From the NCBI GenBank assembly GCA_947378305.1, contig CANCJJ010000001.1, forward strand, positions 62,001-126,000: a stretch of 64,000 nucleotides of DNA, read 5' to 3'. Each line of letters starts with the position of its first letter. Within the stretch, counting starts at the first letter, position 1. Below, in pieces: positions 41,726 to 52,233 of the stretch. The position numbers and the translations under genes are program-made. The stretch comes from Phenylobacterium aquaticum (GTDB lineage: Bacteria > Pseudomonadota > Alphaproteobacteria > Caulobacterales > Caulobacteraceae). The notes under the pieces were generated by a model that did not search any database, had not been told where the DNA came from, and saw only the letters and a program-made list of their open reading frames with translations.

Positions 41726-43680
41726 TTGATCTGATTTTCCCGGACGGCTCGGTCCGCCAGTTTGACGAGGGCGTGTCCGGCCGCGACGTGGCCGCCTCGA
41801 TTGCCAAGTCCCTCGAAAAGCGGGCCCTGCTGATCAAGCTCGACGGTGCCCTGCTTGACCTCGACCGTCCCCTGCCCGGCGGCGGCAAGTTTGAAATCCT
41901 GACCCGGGAGAGCCCCGAAGCCCTGGAGGTCATCCGTCACGATGCCAGCCATATCATGGCCGAGGCGGTCCAGGACCTCTTCCCCGGCACCCAGGTGACG
42001 ATCGGGCCCGCCATTGAGGACGGTTTCTATTACGACTTTGCCCGGGAAACGCCCTTCAGCCTGGACGATCTGGCCAGTATCGAAAAGCGTATGGGCGAGA
42101 TCGTCGATCGCGATGAAAAAATCGTGCGCGAAGTCTGGGACCGGGAGACCGCCATTGCCCACTTCAAGGCGATTGGTGAGGCCTACAAGGCCGAAATCAT
42201 TACCGACCTGCCTGACACCGAGACCATCACCGTATATCGCCAGGGGGCCTGGAAGGACCTCTGCCTGGGCCCGCACCTGCCCTCAACCCGCCATGTGGGC
42301 AAGGCCTTCAAGCTGACCAAGCTGGCCGGGGCCTATTGGCGCGGCGACCACCGCAATGCCCAGCTCCAGCGGATCTATGGCACGGCCTGGGCCTCAGAAG
42401 CCGACCTTGCCGCCCATCTGACCCGGATCGAGGAGGCCGAACGCCGGGACCACCGCAAGATCGGTCGGGCCATGGACCTCTTCCACCTGCAGGAAGAAGC
42501 CAAGGGCATGATCTTCTGGCACGCCCAGGGCTGGACCCTCTATCGGACCGTCGAAAACTATATGCGCCGACGCCTGGACGCCGACGGCTATGTGGAGGTC
42601 AAGGCACCCCAGATCATGGACCGAGGACTCTGGGAGAAATCCGGCCACTGGGAAAAATTCGGTCAGAACATGTTCACCTGCGAATCCGCAGAGGGCGAAG
42701 AACTTGCCGTTAAGCCCATGAACTGTCCCGGGCATGTGCAGATTTTCAACTTCGGCCAGAAGAGCTATCGCGACCTGCCCCTGCGCATGGCCGAGTTTGG
42801 GGCCTGCCACCGCTATGAGCCCTCCGGGGCCCTGCACGGCATTATGCGTCTGCGCGCCTTCACCCAGGATGATGCCCACATCTTCTGCCGGGAAGACCAG
42901 ATCGAGGAAGAAACCACGCGTTTCGTGCGCCTGCTCAATTCCGTCTATGCGGATTTCGGCCTGGAACTGCACAGCGTGAAACTGGCCCTGCGGCCGGACC
43001 TGCGCGCGGGTACGGATGAGGTCTGGGATATTGCTGAACAGAAGCTGGACCGGGCGGCCCGTCAGGCGGTGAACATGCCCATCGAGCACCTGCCCGGCGA
43101 AGGGGCCTTCTATGGTCCCAAGCTGGAATTCCACCTGCGCGATGCCATTGGCCGGACCTGGCAGTGCGGGACCCTGCAACTCGACTTCGTCCTGCCGGAA
43201 CGGCTGGACGCTGAATATGTGGCGGAAGATGGCTCCAAGCAGAAGCCGGTCATGCTTCACCGGGCGATTTGCGGATCCATGGAACGCTTTATCGGCGTCA
43301 TGATCGAAAACTATGCCGGAGCCTTCCCCCTCTGGCTGGCCCCGACCCAGGTGGTGGTCACCACCATTACCTCGGATGCAGATGACTATGCCCGGCAGGT
43401 CGTCAATGCCCTCAAGGCAGCCGGCCTGCGGGTCGAAATCGACCTGCGCAATGAAAAGATCAACTACAAGATCCGCGAGCACAGCCTGGCCAAGACACCG
43501 GTCATCGCCGTCGTCGGCCGTCGCGAGGCCGAGGAGGGCAAGCTGGCCCTGCGCCGGTTTGGGTCGGACGGACAGACCATCCTGACCCTGGATGAGGCCA
43601 TTTCGGCCCTGTCCCTGGAGGCCCTGGCCCCCGATGCTGCGCGCGCCGTCAAGGCCAAGGGTGAAGTCGCCGGGGCATGA
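41722..43680 (+). CDS. thrS: Threonyl-tRNA synthetase
   Basis: TGS domain, [34 protein letters not shown], anticodon-binding C-terminus. Confidence 0.97.
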   Translation: MIDLIFPDGSVRQFDEGVSGRDVAASIAKSLEKRALLIKLDGALLDLDRPLPGGGKFEILTRESPEALEVIRHDASHIMAEAVQDLFPGTQVTIGPAIEDGFYYDFARETPFSLDDLASIEKRMGEIVDRDEKIVREVWDRETAIAHFKAIGEAYKAEIITDLPDTETITVYRQGAWKDLCLGPHLPSTRHVGKAFKLTKLAGAYWRGDHRNAQLQRIYGTAWASEADLAAHLTRIEEAERRDHRKIGRAMDLFHLQEEAKGMIFWHAQGWTLYRTVENYMRRRLDADGYVEVKAPQIMDRGLWEKSGHWEKFGQNMFTCESAEGEELAVKPMNCPGHVQIFNFGQKSYRDLPLRMAEFGACHRYEPSGALHGIMRLRAFTQDDAHIFCREDQIEEETTRFVRLLNSVYADFGLELHSVKLALRPDLRAGTDEVWDIAEQKLDRAARQAVNMPIEHLPGEGAFYGPKLEFHLRDAIGRTWQCGTLQLDFVLPERLDAEYVAEDGSKQKPVMLHRAICGSMERFIGVMIENYAGAFPLWLAPTQVVVTTITSDADDYARQVVNALKAAGLRVEIDLRNEKINYKIREHSLAKTPVIAVVGRREAEEGKLALRRFGSDGQTILTLDEAISALSLEALAPDAARAVKAKGEVAGA

Positions 43681-44642
43681 ACGACCTGCCTGCGGACCTG
43701 ACCCTCCCCAAGAGGGCCCCATCACGGACATCAGCCGAGCCTGCAAGCTCGGTGTCCGTGATTGTGGTTGTGTACAAGACCGGGGAGGCCCTGGAGCCTG
43801 CCCTGACCAGTGTCCTGCAGGACCCCATCGTCACAGAACTCGTCATCGTCAATAACGGGGCCTCCACCGAGGAAATCCGGAAATTGCACCGCCTCTCCGC
43901 CACGGATGACCGGATCACCCTGATCGAAGGCCAGGGCAATGTCGGCTTTGCCCGGGGGGCCAATCTGGGGGCCCACAAGGCGCGGGGGAGGGTCCTGGTC
44001 TTTGTGAATCCGGACGCCTTCATCCGGCCGGGATGCCTGGCCCACCTCACCCAGTCGATTGAGAATCAACCCGTCCCCTGCATTGTTGGCGGACGGGTGC
44101 TCAATCCCGACATGACCGAACAGAGGGGCGGACGGCGAGGTGAGATCACCCCCTTTACCGCCGTCATTAGCCTGGGCCGGCTGGGCCGGTTTGTGCCCGC
44201 CTGGCGCAAGTACGAGGTTCACCTGGAAAACCAGGCCATGCCCGAAGGGGTCATTGCCGTGCCCACCATATCCGGGGCCTGTTTCTGCATGCGGCGCGAA
44301 GACTTCGACGCCGTGGCAGGCTTTGATGAGGGCTATTTCCTTCATGTCGAGGATGTCGACCTCTGCTGGCGGGTCCGCCAGGCCGGGGGCAAGGTCCTGT
44401 TCCATCCCCAGGCCGAGGTCGTCCATTTGGGCCATACCAGCCGGGCCAGCCCCATGCGGGTGGAATTCTACAAGGGCATGGGCCTCGTTCGATACTTTTC
44501 CAAGCGGGCCTCGACCCCGGGCGAAACCCTGGCCGCCTGGCTCCTGTCGCCCCTGATCCTGCTGGCCACCCTGGCGCGCCCGCTCCTGTGGTCGCTTAGG
44601 CCCGTCAGGCCTGTGGCCTTGGAAACAGACCGGCCCGACTGA
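43677..44642 (+). CDS. Family 2 glycosyltransferase (rhamnosyltransferase-like)
   Basis: [70 protein letters not shown]. Confidence 0.9.
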   Translation: MNDLPADLTLPKRAPSRTSAEPASSVSVIVVVYKTGEALEPALTSVLQDPIVTELVIVNNGASTEEIRKLHRLSATDDRITLIEGQGNVGFARGANLGAHKARGRVLVFVNPDAFIRPGCLAHLTQSIENQPVPCIVGGRVLNPDMTEQRGGRRGEITPFTAVISLGRLGRFVPAWRKYEVHLENQAMPEGVIAVPTISGACFCMRREDFDAVAGFDEGYFLHVEDVDLCWRVRQAGGKVLFHPQAEVVHLGHTSRASPMRVEFYKGMGLVRYFSKRASTPGETLAAWLLSPLILLATLARPLLWSLRPVRPVALETDRPD

Positions 44643-45513
44643 CAGAGGCGGCCGGAGGCTTGCCCAAGATCCCGGCCATCCACTGGGCGGTCTCAATCAG
44701 CTTTTCAATGTCAAACCCCGTCTCGAATCCGGCCCGCTCCAGCATGTAGACCAGGTCCTCGGTCCCGATATTTCCAGTGGCATTCGGGGCGAAGGGGCAC
44801 CCGCCCAGGCCGCCGCAACTAGCATCGAGGATGGTCACTCCGGCCTCTATTCCGGCAAAGGCATTGGCCAGTCCGGTATTGCGGGTGTCATGAAAGTGCA
44901 GGCGCAGGGGGGTGGAGCCCATGACCTTCTGAACCGCCTCGACCCTGTGCCGGACCGTCCAGGGATCGGCCACGCCGATGGTGTCCGCCAGAGCAATCTC
45001 ATCCAGTCCCAGACTGGCGGCCTCCCGCACCAGGCTCACAAGGTGATCCTCGCTCACTTCGCCCTCGAAGGGACAGCCAAAGGCCACGGAGAAGGTGGCC
45101 GTCATCCGGGGGCCGCCCGCCTTTGCCCGGCGCGCAACAATGTCGGCCAGGGTTTGCATCTGCTCGGCGACTCCGGCCCCCTGGTTGCGGATCCCGAAGC
45201 CGTCCGTGGCGCAGACAACCACATTGGCTTCATCGCAGCCGGTCGAGATCGCCCGGTCCCAGCCGCGCATATTCAGGACCAGCCCGATCCGGGATCGATC
45301 CGTATCGACCGGCAGGGCTGCCGAAATCTCCTCGGCCCCGGCCATTTGCGGCACCCGGGCCGGATTGACGAAGGAGACCGTCTCCTGGCGTCGGGCACCG
45401 GCCGCCTCAAGCCGCTGAATGAACTCGACCTTCTGGCCAACCTCCAGGCTCAGCTTTTCATTCTGGAGCCCGTCCCTGGCTCCGACCTCAACAATCTGGA
45501 TGAAGCGGCTCAT
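44605..45513 (-). CDS. Hydroxymethylglutaryl-CoA lyase
   Basis: EVGARDGLQNE, HFHDTRNTGLANAFAGIEAG, GLGGCPFAPNATGNIGTEDLVYML. Confidence 0.92.
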   Translation of the reverse strand: MSRFIQIVEVGARDGLQNEKLSLEVGQKVEFIQRLEAAGARRQETVSFVNPARVPQMAGAEEISAALPVDTDRSRIGLVLNMRGWDRAISTGCDEANVVVCATDGFGIRNQGAGVAEQMQTLADIVARRAKAGGPRMTATFSVAFGCPFEGEVSEDHLVSLVREAASLGLDEIALADTIGVADPWTVRHRVEAVQKVMGSTPLRLHFHDTRNTGLANAFAGIEAGVTILDASCGGLGGCPFAPNATGNIGTEDLVYMLERAGFETGFDIEKLIETAQWMAGILGKPPAASVSRAGLFPRPQA

Positions 45514-47207
45514 GGCAGGGCCTCCGGGGCTGGGGCATAGAGGGTCAGGCGCGTCTCATCGCCATTTGAATAGTTCAGCCCCTGGACCACGCCGATGGGA
45601 TGGAGTTTCAGCTTCAGGGATTTTACGGCGGCCTGGAAGGCGGGCTGTTCGCGATCTTCCACCACGGCGGCCCTGTGATCGGCCAGGGCGTGGGCGGCAT
45701 CGGCGGCGTCGCCCAGATCTGTGGTTGTTCCCAGCCCAAAGACCAGACTGGGCTCGGCATAGCCCGCCACAGCGATCGGCCCGGGCACAATCCCCTGACT
45801 GGGCAGGAGGCTGGCCTGAGCCAGGACCGCCTCGGTTCGCTTCGAGATCAACAGGGGGTCAAGACCAGGGGCAAACAGGCCTACCAGGGCACCATGGCCG
45901 AGAAGGCCAAGCGGCAGGGCAATGACCAGGGCCAAGGTCGAATTCCCTCGCAGGAAAACATAGCCTCCATAGAGACCCGCCGCCAAAAACAGCGTCGCCG
46001 TCAGCAGGGCGGCGGCCAGGTCTCCGGCATTTCCGTAGAGCTTCATCAGATAGAGGGTCCCCGCCGCCAGCAAGAGCCCCACCAGGGCCTGGAGGGCGGC
46101 TCCGATCCGGCGAGAGAGCTTGCCAATGGGCTGATCCAAGGCCGCAGCCATCAGCCAGGCCAGGGCCCCATAGGCGGGAAGGGCATAGTGGGAGAGCTTG
46201 GTCGGGGTGATCTCAAAGACCAGCCAGGTCGGAATCAACCAGCAGAGGGCAAACCGAACACCGGGCTCATGCCGCCGGGACCAGCCCAGGGCCAGGCCTG
46301 CGGGCAGGAGCAGGGTGGAGGGAAACATCTGAACCAGGGCAACGAGGCTGTGATAGCCCGGCCAGGCCCCATGGCTTTCCTGCCCCCCGGCGAGTTTGGG
46401 AGCCAGATCGCCGACAATGGCCGCCTTCCAGAAGGCCCCGTCGGTGGCCACGGTGACCGCCCAGGCCCAGGGGCCGACCACGGCGACAAACAGGATCAGG
46501 CCCCAGGTCCAGCTCAGGGATTTCAGCCACCCGGCCTTGCGATCCCAAACCCACAGGCTCAGGGCGGTCAGCAGGACCACCATCGGCCCGATCGGCCCCT
46601 TGACCAGGGTTGATACGGACACGCCCGCCCAGAACCCGAACCGGACCCATGGACCCGCTGCAGGGCCGCCTCGGCTGGCAGCATAGATCCGGGCCAGACA
46701 TGCCATGGCCAGGGTGATGGTGCCGCACAGGACGGCGTCGGTCTTGGCGATGAAGCCCTCGGTGGAGAGCAGAAAACTCGCCCCCAGAATCGCCCCGGCC
46801 ATCAGCCCCGTCTGGGTCCCGAAAAATACCGAAGCCCCCCAGGCGCAGGCGGCGGCGGCCATCATGGCTCCGATCAGGGACGGTAATCGGTAGGCCCAGA
46901 TGTCCCGGGCCTCCGGGCTGGACACCAGGGACACACTCGCCGCCTGTAGCCAGTGAATGCCAATGGGCTTCTTGAAACGGGGCTGATCCTGGAATCGGAT
47001 CACCACAAACTCGTTCTGCTCGAGCATCTGGGCCGTGGCCTGCACAAAGCGGGACTCGTCCCGGTCCAGGGGCGGCATGGAGATCAGGCCCGGCAAGCCC
47101 GCCAGAGCCGCCAGGAGGGCCGCAAGCAAGGGCCCGCGCCAGCCGGCCATCCAGGACGGGGCAGGGGCTTCAGGGCCGGAGGTCGCAGGGTCGTGTCGCA
47201 CAGTCAT
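45510..47207 (-). CDS. ArnT-like (GT39/PMT family) membrane glycosyltransferase
   Basis: MPPLDRDESRFVQATAQMLEQNEFVVIRFQDQPRFKKPIGIHWLQAASV plus many TM helices; ATG at 47207. Confidence 0.85.
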   Translation of the reverse strand: MTVRHDPATSGPEAPAPSWMAGWRGPLLAALLAALAGLPGLISMPPLDRDESRFVQATAQMLEQNEFVVIRFQDQPRFKKPIGIHWLQAASVSLVSSPEARDIWAYRLPSLIGAMMAAAACAWGASVFFGTQTGLMAGAILGASFLLSTEGFIAKTDAVLCGTITLAMACLARIYAASRGGPAAGPWVRFGFWAGVSVSTLVKGPIGPMVVLLTALSLWVWDRKAGWLKSLSWTWGLILFVAVVGPWAWAVTVATDGAFWKAAIVGDLAPKLAGGQESHGAWPGYHSLVALVQMFPSTLLLPAGLALGWSRRHEPGVRFALCWLIPTWLVFEITPTKLSHYALPAYGALAWLMAAALDQPIGKLSRRIGAALQALVGLLLAAGTLYLMKLYGNAGDLAAALLTATLFLAAGLYGGYVFLRGNSTLALVIALPLGLLGHGALVGLFAPGLDPLLISKRTEAVLAQASLLPSQGIVPGPIAVAGYAEPSLVFGLGTTTDLGDAADAAHALADHRAAVVEDREQPAFQAAVKSLKLKLHPIGVVQGLNYSNGDETRLTLYAPAPEALP

Positions 47208-47301
47208 AAACCTAGATACCACAATCTTTGGCCTGACCAGATTTCCTGCCCGCCTGAACCTGCAAGATTCCCTTCCCGGGCAAAAGGCCTTATGAACCCT
47301 C

Positions 47302-48042
47302 ATGGCCAAGACCCCCGCCCCCCCTATCCCGGACATTTCCGTCATCGTTCCGGTTTTCGATGAAGAAGGTGCGGCCCCTGGCCTGGCCCGGGAAATCGCG
47401 ACCGCCTTCAAGGGCCGGAATTATGAGGTCATCTTTGTCGATGATCACAGCCGGGACGACACCCTGGGCGTGCTGGCAGGCCTGAAGCCGGAAATCCCCG
47501 AACTGCGGGTCCTGGGCCACCAGGCCAATGCGGGGCAAAGTCGGGCCATTCGCACGGGAATCCTCGCTGCAAGGGGCGCGATTATCGTGACCCTCGATGG
47601 CGACGGACAAAACGATCCCGCCGACGGGCCAGGCCTGGTCGATACCCTCCTGGCCGGTCCCCCCGACCTGGCCCTGGTCGGTGGCGAGCGGGTCAAACGA
47701 CAGGACAGCCAGGCAAAAAAGATGGCCTCACGCTTCGGGAACGGGGTGCGCAGGCGGCTCTTGAACGACACGGCCAATGACACGGGATGCGGCCTCAAGG
47801 CCTTCCGCCGGGAGGCTTTCCTGCGCCTGCCCTATTTCGATCACATCCATCGCTACATACCCGCCCTGATGATCCGCGAGGGCTATCAGGTGCAGTTCCG
47901 GCCGGTTCACCACCGACATCGGGAGACTGGACAGTCGAAATACAACAATCTGGGCCGGCTGTGGGCCTCCCTGTCTGACCTGGCCGGCGTCATCTGGCTG
48001 CAATCGCGGGCGCGTCAGCCCGGCCAGATCACAGAAGTCTGA
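47302..48042 (+). CDS. Family 2 glycosyltransferase (dolichyl/polyprenyl-phosphate sugar synthase-like)
   Basis: DISVIVPVFDEEGAAPGLAREI, EVIFVDDHSRDDTLGVL, IVTLDGDGQNDPADGPGLV. Confidence 0.9.
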   Translation: MAKTPAPPIPDISVIVPVFDEEGAAPGLAREIATAFKGRNYEVIFVDDHSRDDTLGVLAGLKPEIPELRVLGHQANAGQSRAIRTGILAARGAIIVTLDGDGQNDPADGPGLVDTLLAGPPDLALVGGERVKRQDSQAKKMASRFGNGVRRRLLNDTANDTGCGLKAFRREAFLRLPYFDHIHRYIPALMIREGYQVQFRPVHHRHRETGQSKYNNLGRLWASLSDLAGVIWLQSRARQPGQITEV

Positions 48043-48215
48043 CGACCCCCAAGGGGCTCAGGTGAAGGCCGTGAAGATTGCGGCCACTAGGCAGATGTCG
48101 AAAAGGCGGGTCGCAAGGCTGATCATGGGCGTTCCGGGCCGACAGGGATAACCCGTCCACCAGCAATATCCGGGCCATGCCCCGGCTCAGGAATTAACCC
48201 TTATTTTTCAGAGAT

Positions 48216-48251
48216 CGCCTGGCCCGGTACCTAAGGTCCCAGGGCATTTTT
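48216..48251. terminator. Possible terminator hairpin between convergent genes
   Basis: gcctggcccggtacctaaggtcccagggcatttttg: imperfect CTGG/CCAG and ACC/GGT stems, then a T run on the + strand. Confidence 0.4.
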
Positions 48252-48260
48252 GCCGAGGCG

Positions 48261-48587
48261 CTAGATCTTGGTGCGCTTGATGCGCCCGGTGGCCGTGCGA
48301 CGGTCTGCCGTGCCGGACCATTCGGTGGCCTGATAGGCCGTGCGCGCCGCATCAAGGATGGGCAACCCGCCCTTAAGTCCTCGCTTGATCCCGTCCTGAC
48401 CGATCAATTGCGCGCTGAACTCCGGACTTCCATCGGAAAGGTGCTCTGGCGCAGGCGCTTCGGGTGGGTCCCGGTCGGGGTCACGGTCCTCGCCCATGTC
48501 GCGCGCACCGTCCAGCCGATCGACCTTGGCCCGCCGCACAATGCGGGTCCTGAAGGCGCGGCGGATCGGATCAACGGGCAGGCTCAT
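48261..48587 (-). CDS. Hypothetical protein, 108 aa
   Basis: Intact ORF next to and co-directional with phaR; basic C-terminus TGRIKRTKI. Confidence 0.6.
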   Translation of the reverse strand: MSLPVDPIRRAFRTRIVRRAKVDRLDGARDMGEDRDPDRDPPEAPAPEHLSDGSPEFSAQLIGQDGIKRGLKGGLPILDAARTAYQATEWSGTADRRTATGRIKRTKI

Positions 48588-48608
48588 GGGATCATTTCCA
48601 AACTTGGT

Positions 48609-49220
48609 TCAGCCGCCGGAGGCACCGGACTTGGAAGCCAGCCGCTCAATCTGGGCGGCCATCTCCTCCATCCTCTGCTTCAGGTCGTCCAGGCTGGGGT
48701 CCGAAGCGGCGGCCGGTTTCGCCGGGGCCGCAGGTTCATCGGGCTTGGCATAGGCAAAGGGCGAAAACATCTTCATCGCCCGGTTGAAGAGGACGAGGTT
48801 CTGCTGAATCTGGTCTTCGACGGCACCCAGACCCGGCTTGGTCTGGCCCAGACCCGTCATCTGGCTGCGCATGCGCTCTTGCTGCTCTGAAAACGATGAC
48901 AGGGACAATTCAAGAAACGACGGCAAGAAGGCCTGCATGGAATTACCGTAGAAGCCGATCAATTGCCGCAGGAATTCGATGGGAAGCAGGCTCTGGGACC
49001 GGCCTTCTTCCTCAAAAATAATCTGGGTCAGGACCGAGCGCGTAATGTCTTCCTGGGTCTTGGCGTCATAGACGACAAAATGCACCCCTTGCTTCACCAT
49101 CTCGGAGAGGTGGTCCAGGGTCACGTAAGAACTCGATGCCGTATTGTAGAGTCGGCGGTTGGCGTATTTCTTGATGACCACACGGTCATCGTCTGACTTG
49201 CCAGCCTTGGGGTCTGCCAT
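48609..49220 (-). CDS. phaR: Polyhydroxyalkanoate synthesis repressor PhaR
   Basis: VVIKKYANRRLYNTASSSYVTLDHLSEMVKQGVHFVVYDAKTQEDITRSVLTQII. Confidence 0.95.
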   Translation of the reverse strand: MADPKAGKSDDDRVVIKKYANRRLYNTASSSYVTLDHLSEMVKQGVHFVVYDAKTQEDITRSVLTQIIFEEEGRSQSLLPIEFLRQLIGFYGNSMQAFLPSFLELSLSSFSEQQERMRSQMTGLGQTKPGLGAVEDQIQQNLVLFNRAMKMFSPFAYAKPDEPAAPAKPAAASDPSLDDLKQRMEEMAAQIERLASKSGASGG

Positions 49221-49390
49221 GCCGAATCCTTCTTTGAGCCCGCGTCCCTAAGGCCGCATTCGTCGCCAAACACATAGGCAGAGCCGGCTCGAACCCGGAG
49301 CCTGCACGACTGCGTGTGCCAAGGAAAACTAGTCTTGCTCATTCTTCGATGTTTCTCAATAGATAGAGACATTCTAGGAGGCATCTCAAA

Positions 49391-50566
49391 ATGACTGAAG
49401 TTGTGATCGTTTCAGCTGCGCGTACCCCCGTTGGATCCTTTAACGGGGCCTTGTCAGGGCTTCCCGCCCACGAGCTGGGCCGAATTGCCATAGAAGCGGC
49501 CATTGCGCGGGCCGGTATTGCCGCCAGTGATGTCGAAGAAGTCATTCTGGGGCAGGTCCTTCAGGCCGGGGCGGGCCAGGGGCCTGCGCGTCAGGCGGCC
49601 ATGGGGGCAGGTATTCCGGTGGAAAGCCCGGCCTGGAGCCTCAACCAGCTTTGCGGGTCTGGCCTGAGGGCTGTGGCCCTGGCCGCCCAGCAGATTTCCG
49701 ACGGTTCCTCGCGGATCGTTATTGCCGGGGGTCAGGAGAGCATGAGCCAGGCTCCCCATGCCCAGCAGATCCGCAATGGCCAGAAGATGGGCGATCTCGC
49801 CCTGGTCGATACCATGATCAAGGACGGCCTCTGGGACGCCTTCCATGGCTATCACATGGGCCAGACGGCGGAGAATATTGCCGCGCGCTGGCAGATTACC
49901 CGCCACGACCAGGACAGTTTTGCCGTCGCCTCCCAGAACAAGGCCGAAGCGGCCCAGACCTCGGGTCGCTTTGCAGGCGAGATTGCGCCCGTCACGATCA
50001 GGGGACGCAAGGGCGATACGATTGTCGACCAGGACGAATTCATCCGCCACGGCGTTACCCTGGACGGCATTTCCGGACTTCGGCCCGCCTTCACCAAGGA
50101 TGGCACGGTCACGGCGGCAAATGCTTCAGGTCTGAATGACGGGGCCGCCGCCCTGGTCCTGATGAGCGCCGACGAAGCCCGCCAAAGGGGCTTGAAGCCC
50201 CTGGCGCGGATTGTCTCCTGGGCTCATGCAGGCGTTGAGCCGGAAATCATGGGCACCGGCCCGATCCCGGCCAGCCGCAAGGCCCTGGAACGGGCAGGCT
50301 GGTCCATCTCAGACCTCGATCTGGTGGAATCCAACGAAGCCTTTGCCGCCCAGTCCATCTGCGTTGTCCGGGAACTCGGCCTCGATCCAGCCAAGGTCAA
50401 TGTCAACGGCGGGGCCATTGCCATTGGTCACCCCATCGGGGCGTCTGGGGCCCGTATCCTCACCACCCTGGTCCACGAACTGCAACGGTGCGGAGCCAGC
50501 AAGGGCCTCGCGACCCTGTGTGTCGGGGGCGGCATGGGCGTGGCCATGTGTGTCGAGCGTATCTGA
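49391..50566 (+). CDS. phaA: Acetyl-CoA acetyltransferase (beta-ketothiolase)
   Basis: [70 protein letters not shown]. Confidence 0.95.
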   Translation: MTEVVIVSAARTPVGSFNGALSGLPAHELGRIAIEAAIARAGIAASDVEEVILGQVLQAGAGQGPARQAAMGAGIPVESPAWSLNQLCGSGLRAVALAAQQISDGSSRIVIAGGQESMSQAPHAQQIRNGQKMGDLALVDTMIKDGLWDAFHGYHMGQTAENIAARWQITRHDQDSFAVASQNKAEAAQTSGRFAGEIAPVTIRGRKGDTIVDQDEFIRHGVTLDGISGLRPAFTKDGTVTAANASGLNDGAAALVLMSADEARQRGLKPLARIVSWAHAGVEPEIMGTGPIPASRKALERAGWSISDLDLVESNEAFAAQSICVVRELGLDPAKVNVNGGAIAIGHPIGASGARILTTLVHELQRCGASKGLATLCVGGGMGVAMCVERI

Positions 50567-50633
50567 TATCTGCCAAACCGGGCCTGAGACTTCTCTCAGC
50601 CTGTCCTGCTTTTAAAATAGGGAGGCGTGCGTC

Positions 50634-51359
50634 ATGGCTAGAGTTGCGTTTGTAACCGGTGGAACCCGCGGAATTGGGCGAGCAATTTGCGAGCGTCTTA
50701 AGGCAGATGGCATGGAGGTCGCCGCTGGATATTCCGGCAATGAAGCGGCCGCCGCAGAGTGCGCCCGGGACCTTGGCGTCATGGTGGTCAAGGGAAATGT
50801 CGGCAATTTCGAGGACTGTGAACGGGCCATCCGCCAGGTTGAGGCCGAACTCGGCCCGGTGGACATCCTGGTCAATAACGCCGGCATAACCCGCGACGGA
50901 GTTCTCCACCGGATGAAGCCAGAGCAATGGTCCGAGGTCATACGGGTCAATATGGACTCGGTCTTCAACATGACCCGGCATGTGATCGAAGGCATGCGCG
51001 AACGGGAATGGGGCCGGATCGTCAATATTTCATCGATCAACGGCCAGAAGGGCCAGATCGGCCAGACCAACTATTCCGCCGCCAAGGCCGGGGTCATCGG
51101 CTTCACCAAGGCCCTTGCCCTGGAAAATGCGCGCAAGGGCGTGACGGTAAACTGTATTTGCCCAGGCTATATCGACACGGAAATGGTGCAGGCCGTGCCT
51201 GAACAGGTCCTGGCGGGGATCATCGCCCAGATACCTGTGGGCCGACTCGGCGCGGGGCATGAAATCGCGGACATGGTGGCCTTCCTGGCGGGAGAGCATG
51301 CGGGCTATGTGACCGGATCAACCCTGTCCCTGAATGGCGGTCAGTACATGGCGGGCTAA
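50634..51359 (+). CDS. phaB: Acetoacetyl-CoA reductase
   Basis: SDR fold; VAFVTGGTRGIGRAICERLKADG, YSAAKAGVIGFTKALALENARKGVTVNCICPGYIDTEMV. Confidence 0.93.
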   Translation: MARVAFVTGGTRGIGRAICERLKADGMEVAAGYSGNEAAAAECARDLGVMVVKGNVGNFEDCERAIRQVEAELGPVDILVNNAGITRDGVLHRMKPEQWSEVIRVNMDSVFNMTRHVIEGMREREWGRIVNISSINGQKGQIGQTNYSAAKAGVIGFTKALALENARKGVTVNCICPGYIDTEMVQAVPEQVLAGIIAQIPVGRLGAGHEIADMVAFLAGEHAGYVTGSTLSLNGGQYMAG

Positions 51360-51368
51360 AGCTGAGGC

Positions 51369-52196
51369 ATGAATTTCAGGTCGGTCCAAAAAGCGCCTAA
51401 GTCGGGAATTATGTCTCTGCCCGTGATGTATTCCCTTCGCCCAATGGACAGACCGATCATGGCCCTGACCCTTGCCCTCCTGGCGAGCAGTCTGGGTGTG
51501 AGTCCGGCCCGGGCCCTGGAGCCGCATTTCCTGCACGACAACCTTTTCCCGGGCCATCCCCCGGCCCAGGATCAGGACCGGCCCCTGCCCGTGGCCCGCT
51601 ATGTCAGTGATGAAGGCGACAGCTTTGTCTTTGACCGCAGCCAGCCGCGCCCCCTGCTCAAGTTTGACGACAGCGGAGAGGTCTGGGCGCTGAGCGCCCA
51701 TCCAGCCCCGCGCGGGGATGTCATCTATGTGAATGATCTTGGCCAGCCAGTTCTGCGCGCCACGCGACTGGGCGGGCTGACGCTTTTCACCAATGAGCGG
51801 CCCGGCGGGACCGCAGCGGCCCAGGCTGGATCGGTGGGCAGTCTCCGGATCATGGCCATGGGGCCACAGCAATTGCTCGAACGCCTGGCCCAGGCCAGCG
51901 CACGGACGAGCCGGGCGGCGCGTCGCCTGATCGCCTTCGACGCTGATGCCTCGCCCGCATCTGCAACCCTGACGGCGGATGCCGCCATGATTGCCTCCGA
52001 GGCCCTGATCCGCCTGGCCCGCACCCCGGAAAGTCGTGGCCTGCTGGCGCGCATCCTGCGCGTCCATCTCAGCGAGGGGCAAAAATCCCAGGCCCGGCTT
52101 CAACAAGGCACGATCGAAATCACCGTGGCCCCGTCCGAGGGTTTTGCCGGTCGCCCGTCCTCAGACCGGATCATAGCTGCGGCCGGCGGTCGCTAG
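51369..52196 (+). CDS. Secreted protein of unknown function (resembles DUF4908)
   Basis: N-terminal hydrophobic signal ALTLALLASSLGVSPARA; SFVFDRSQPRPLLKFDDSGEVWALSAHPAPRGDVIYVNDLGQPVLRATRLGGLTLFT. Confidence 0.65.
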   Translation: MNFRSVQKAPKSGIMSLPVMYSLRPMDRPIMALTLALLASSLGVSPARALEPHFLHDNLFPGHPPAQDQDRPLPVARYVSDEGDSFVFDRSQPRPLLKFDDSGEVWALSAHPAPRGDVIYVNDLGQPVLRATRLGGLTLFTNERPGGTAAAQAGSVGSLRIMAMGPQQLLERLAQASARTSRAARRLIAFDADASPASATLTADAAMIASEALIRLARTPESRGLLARILRVHLSEGQKSQARLQQGTIEITVAPSEGFAGRPSSDRIIAAAGGR

Positions 52197-52233
52197 AGTC
52201 TGCCCCGACCAAAGGAAAAAGGGTCCTGAAACC

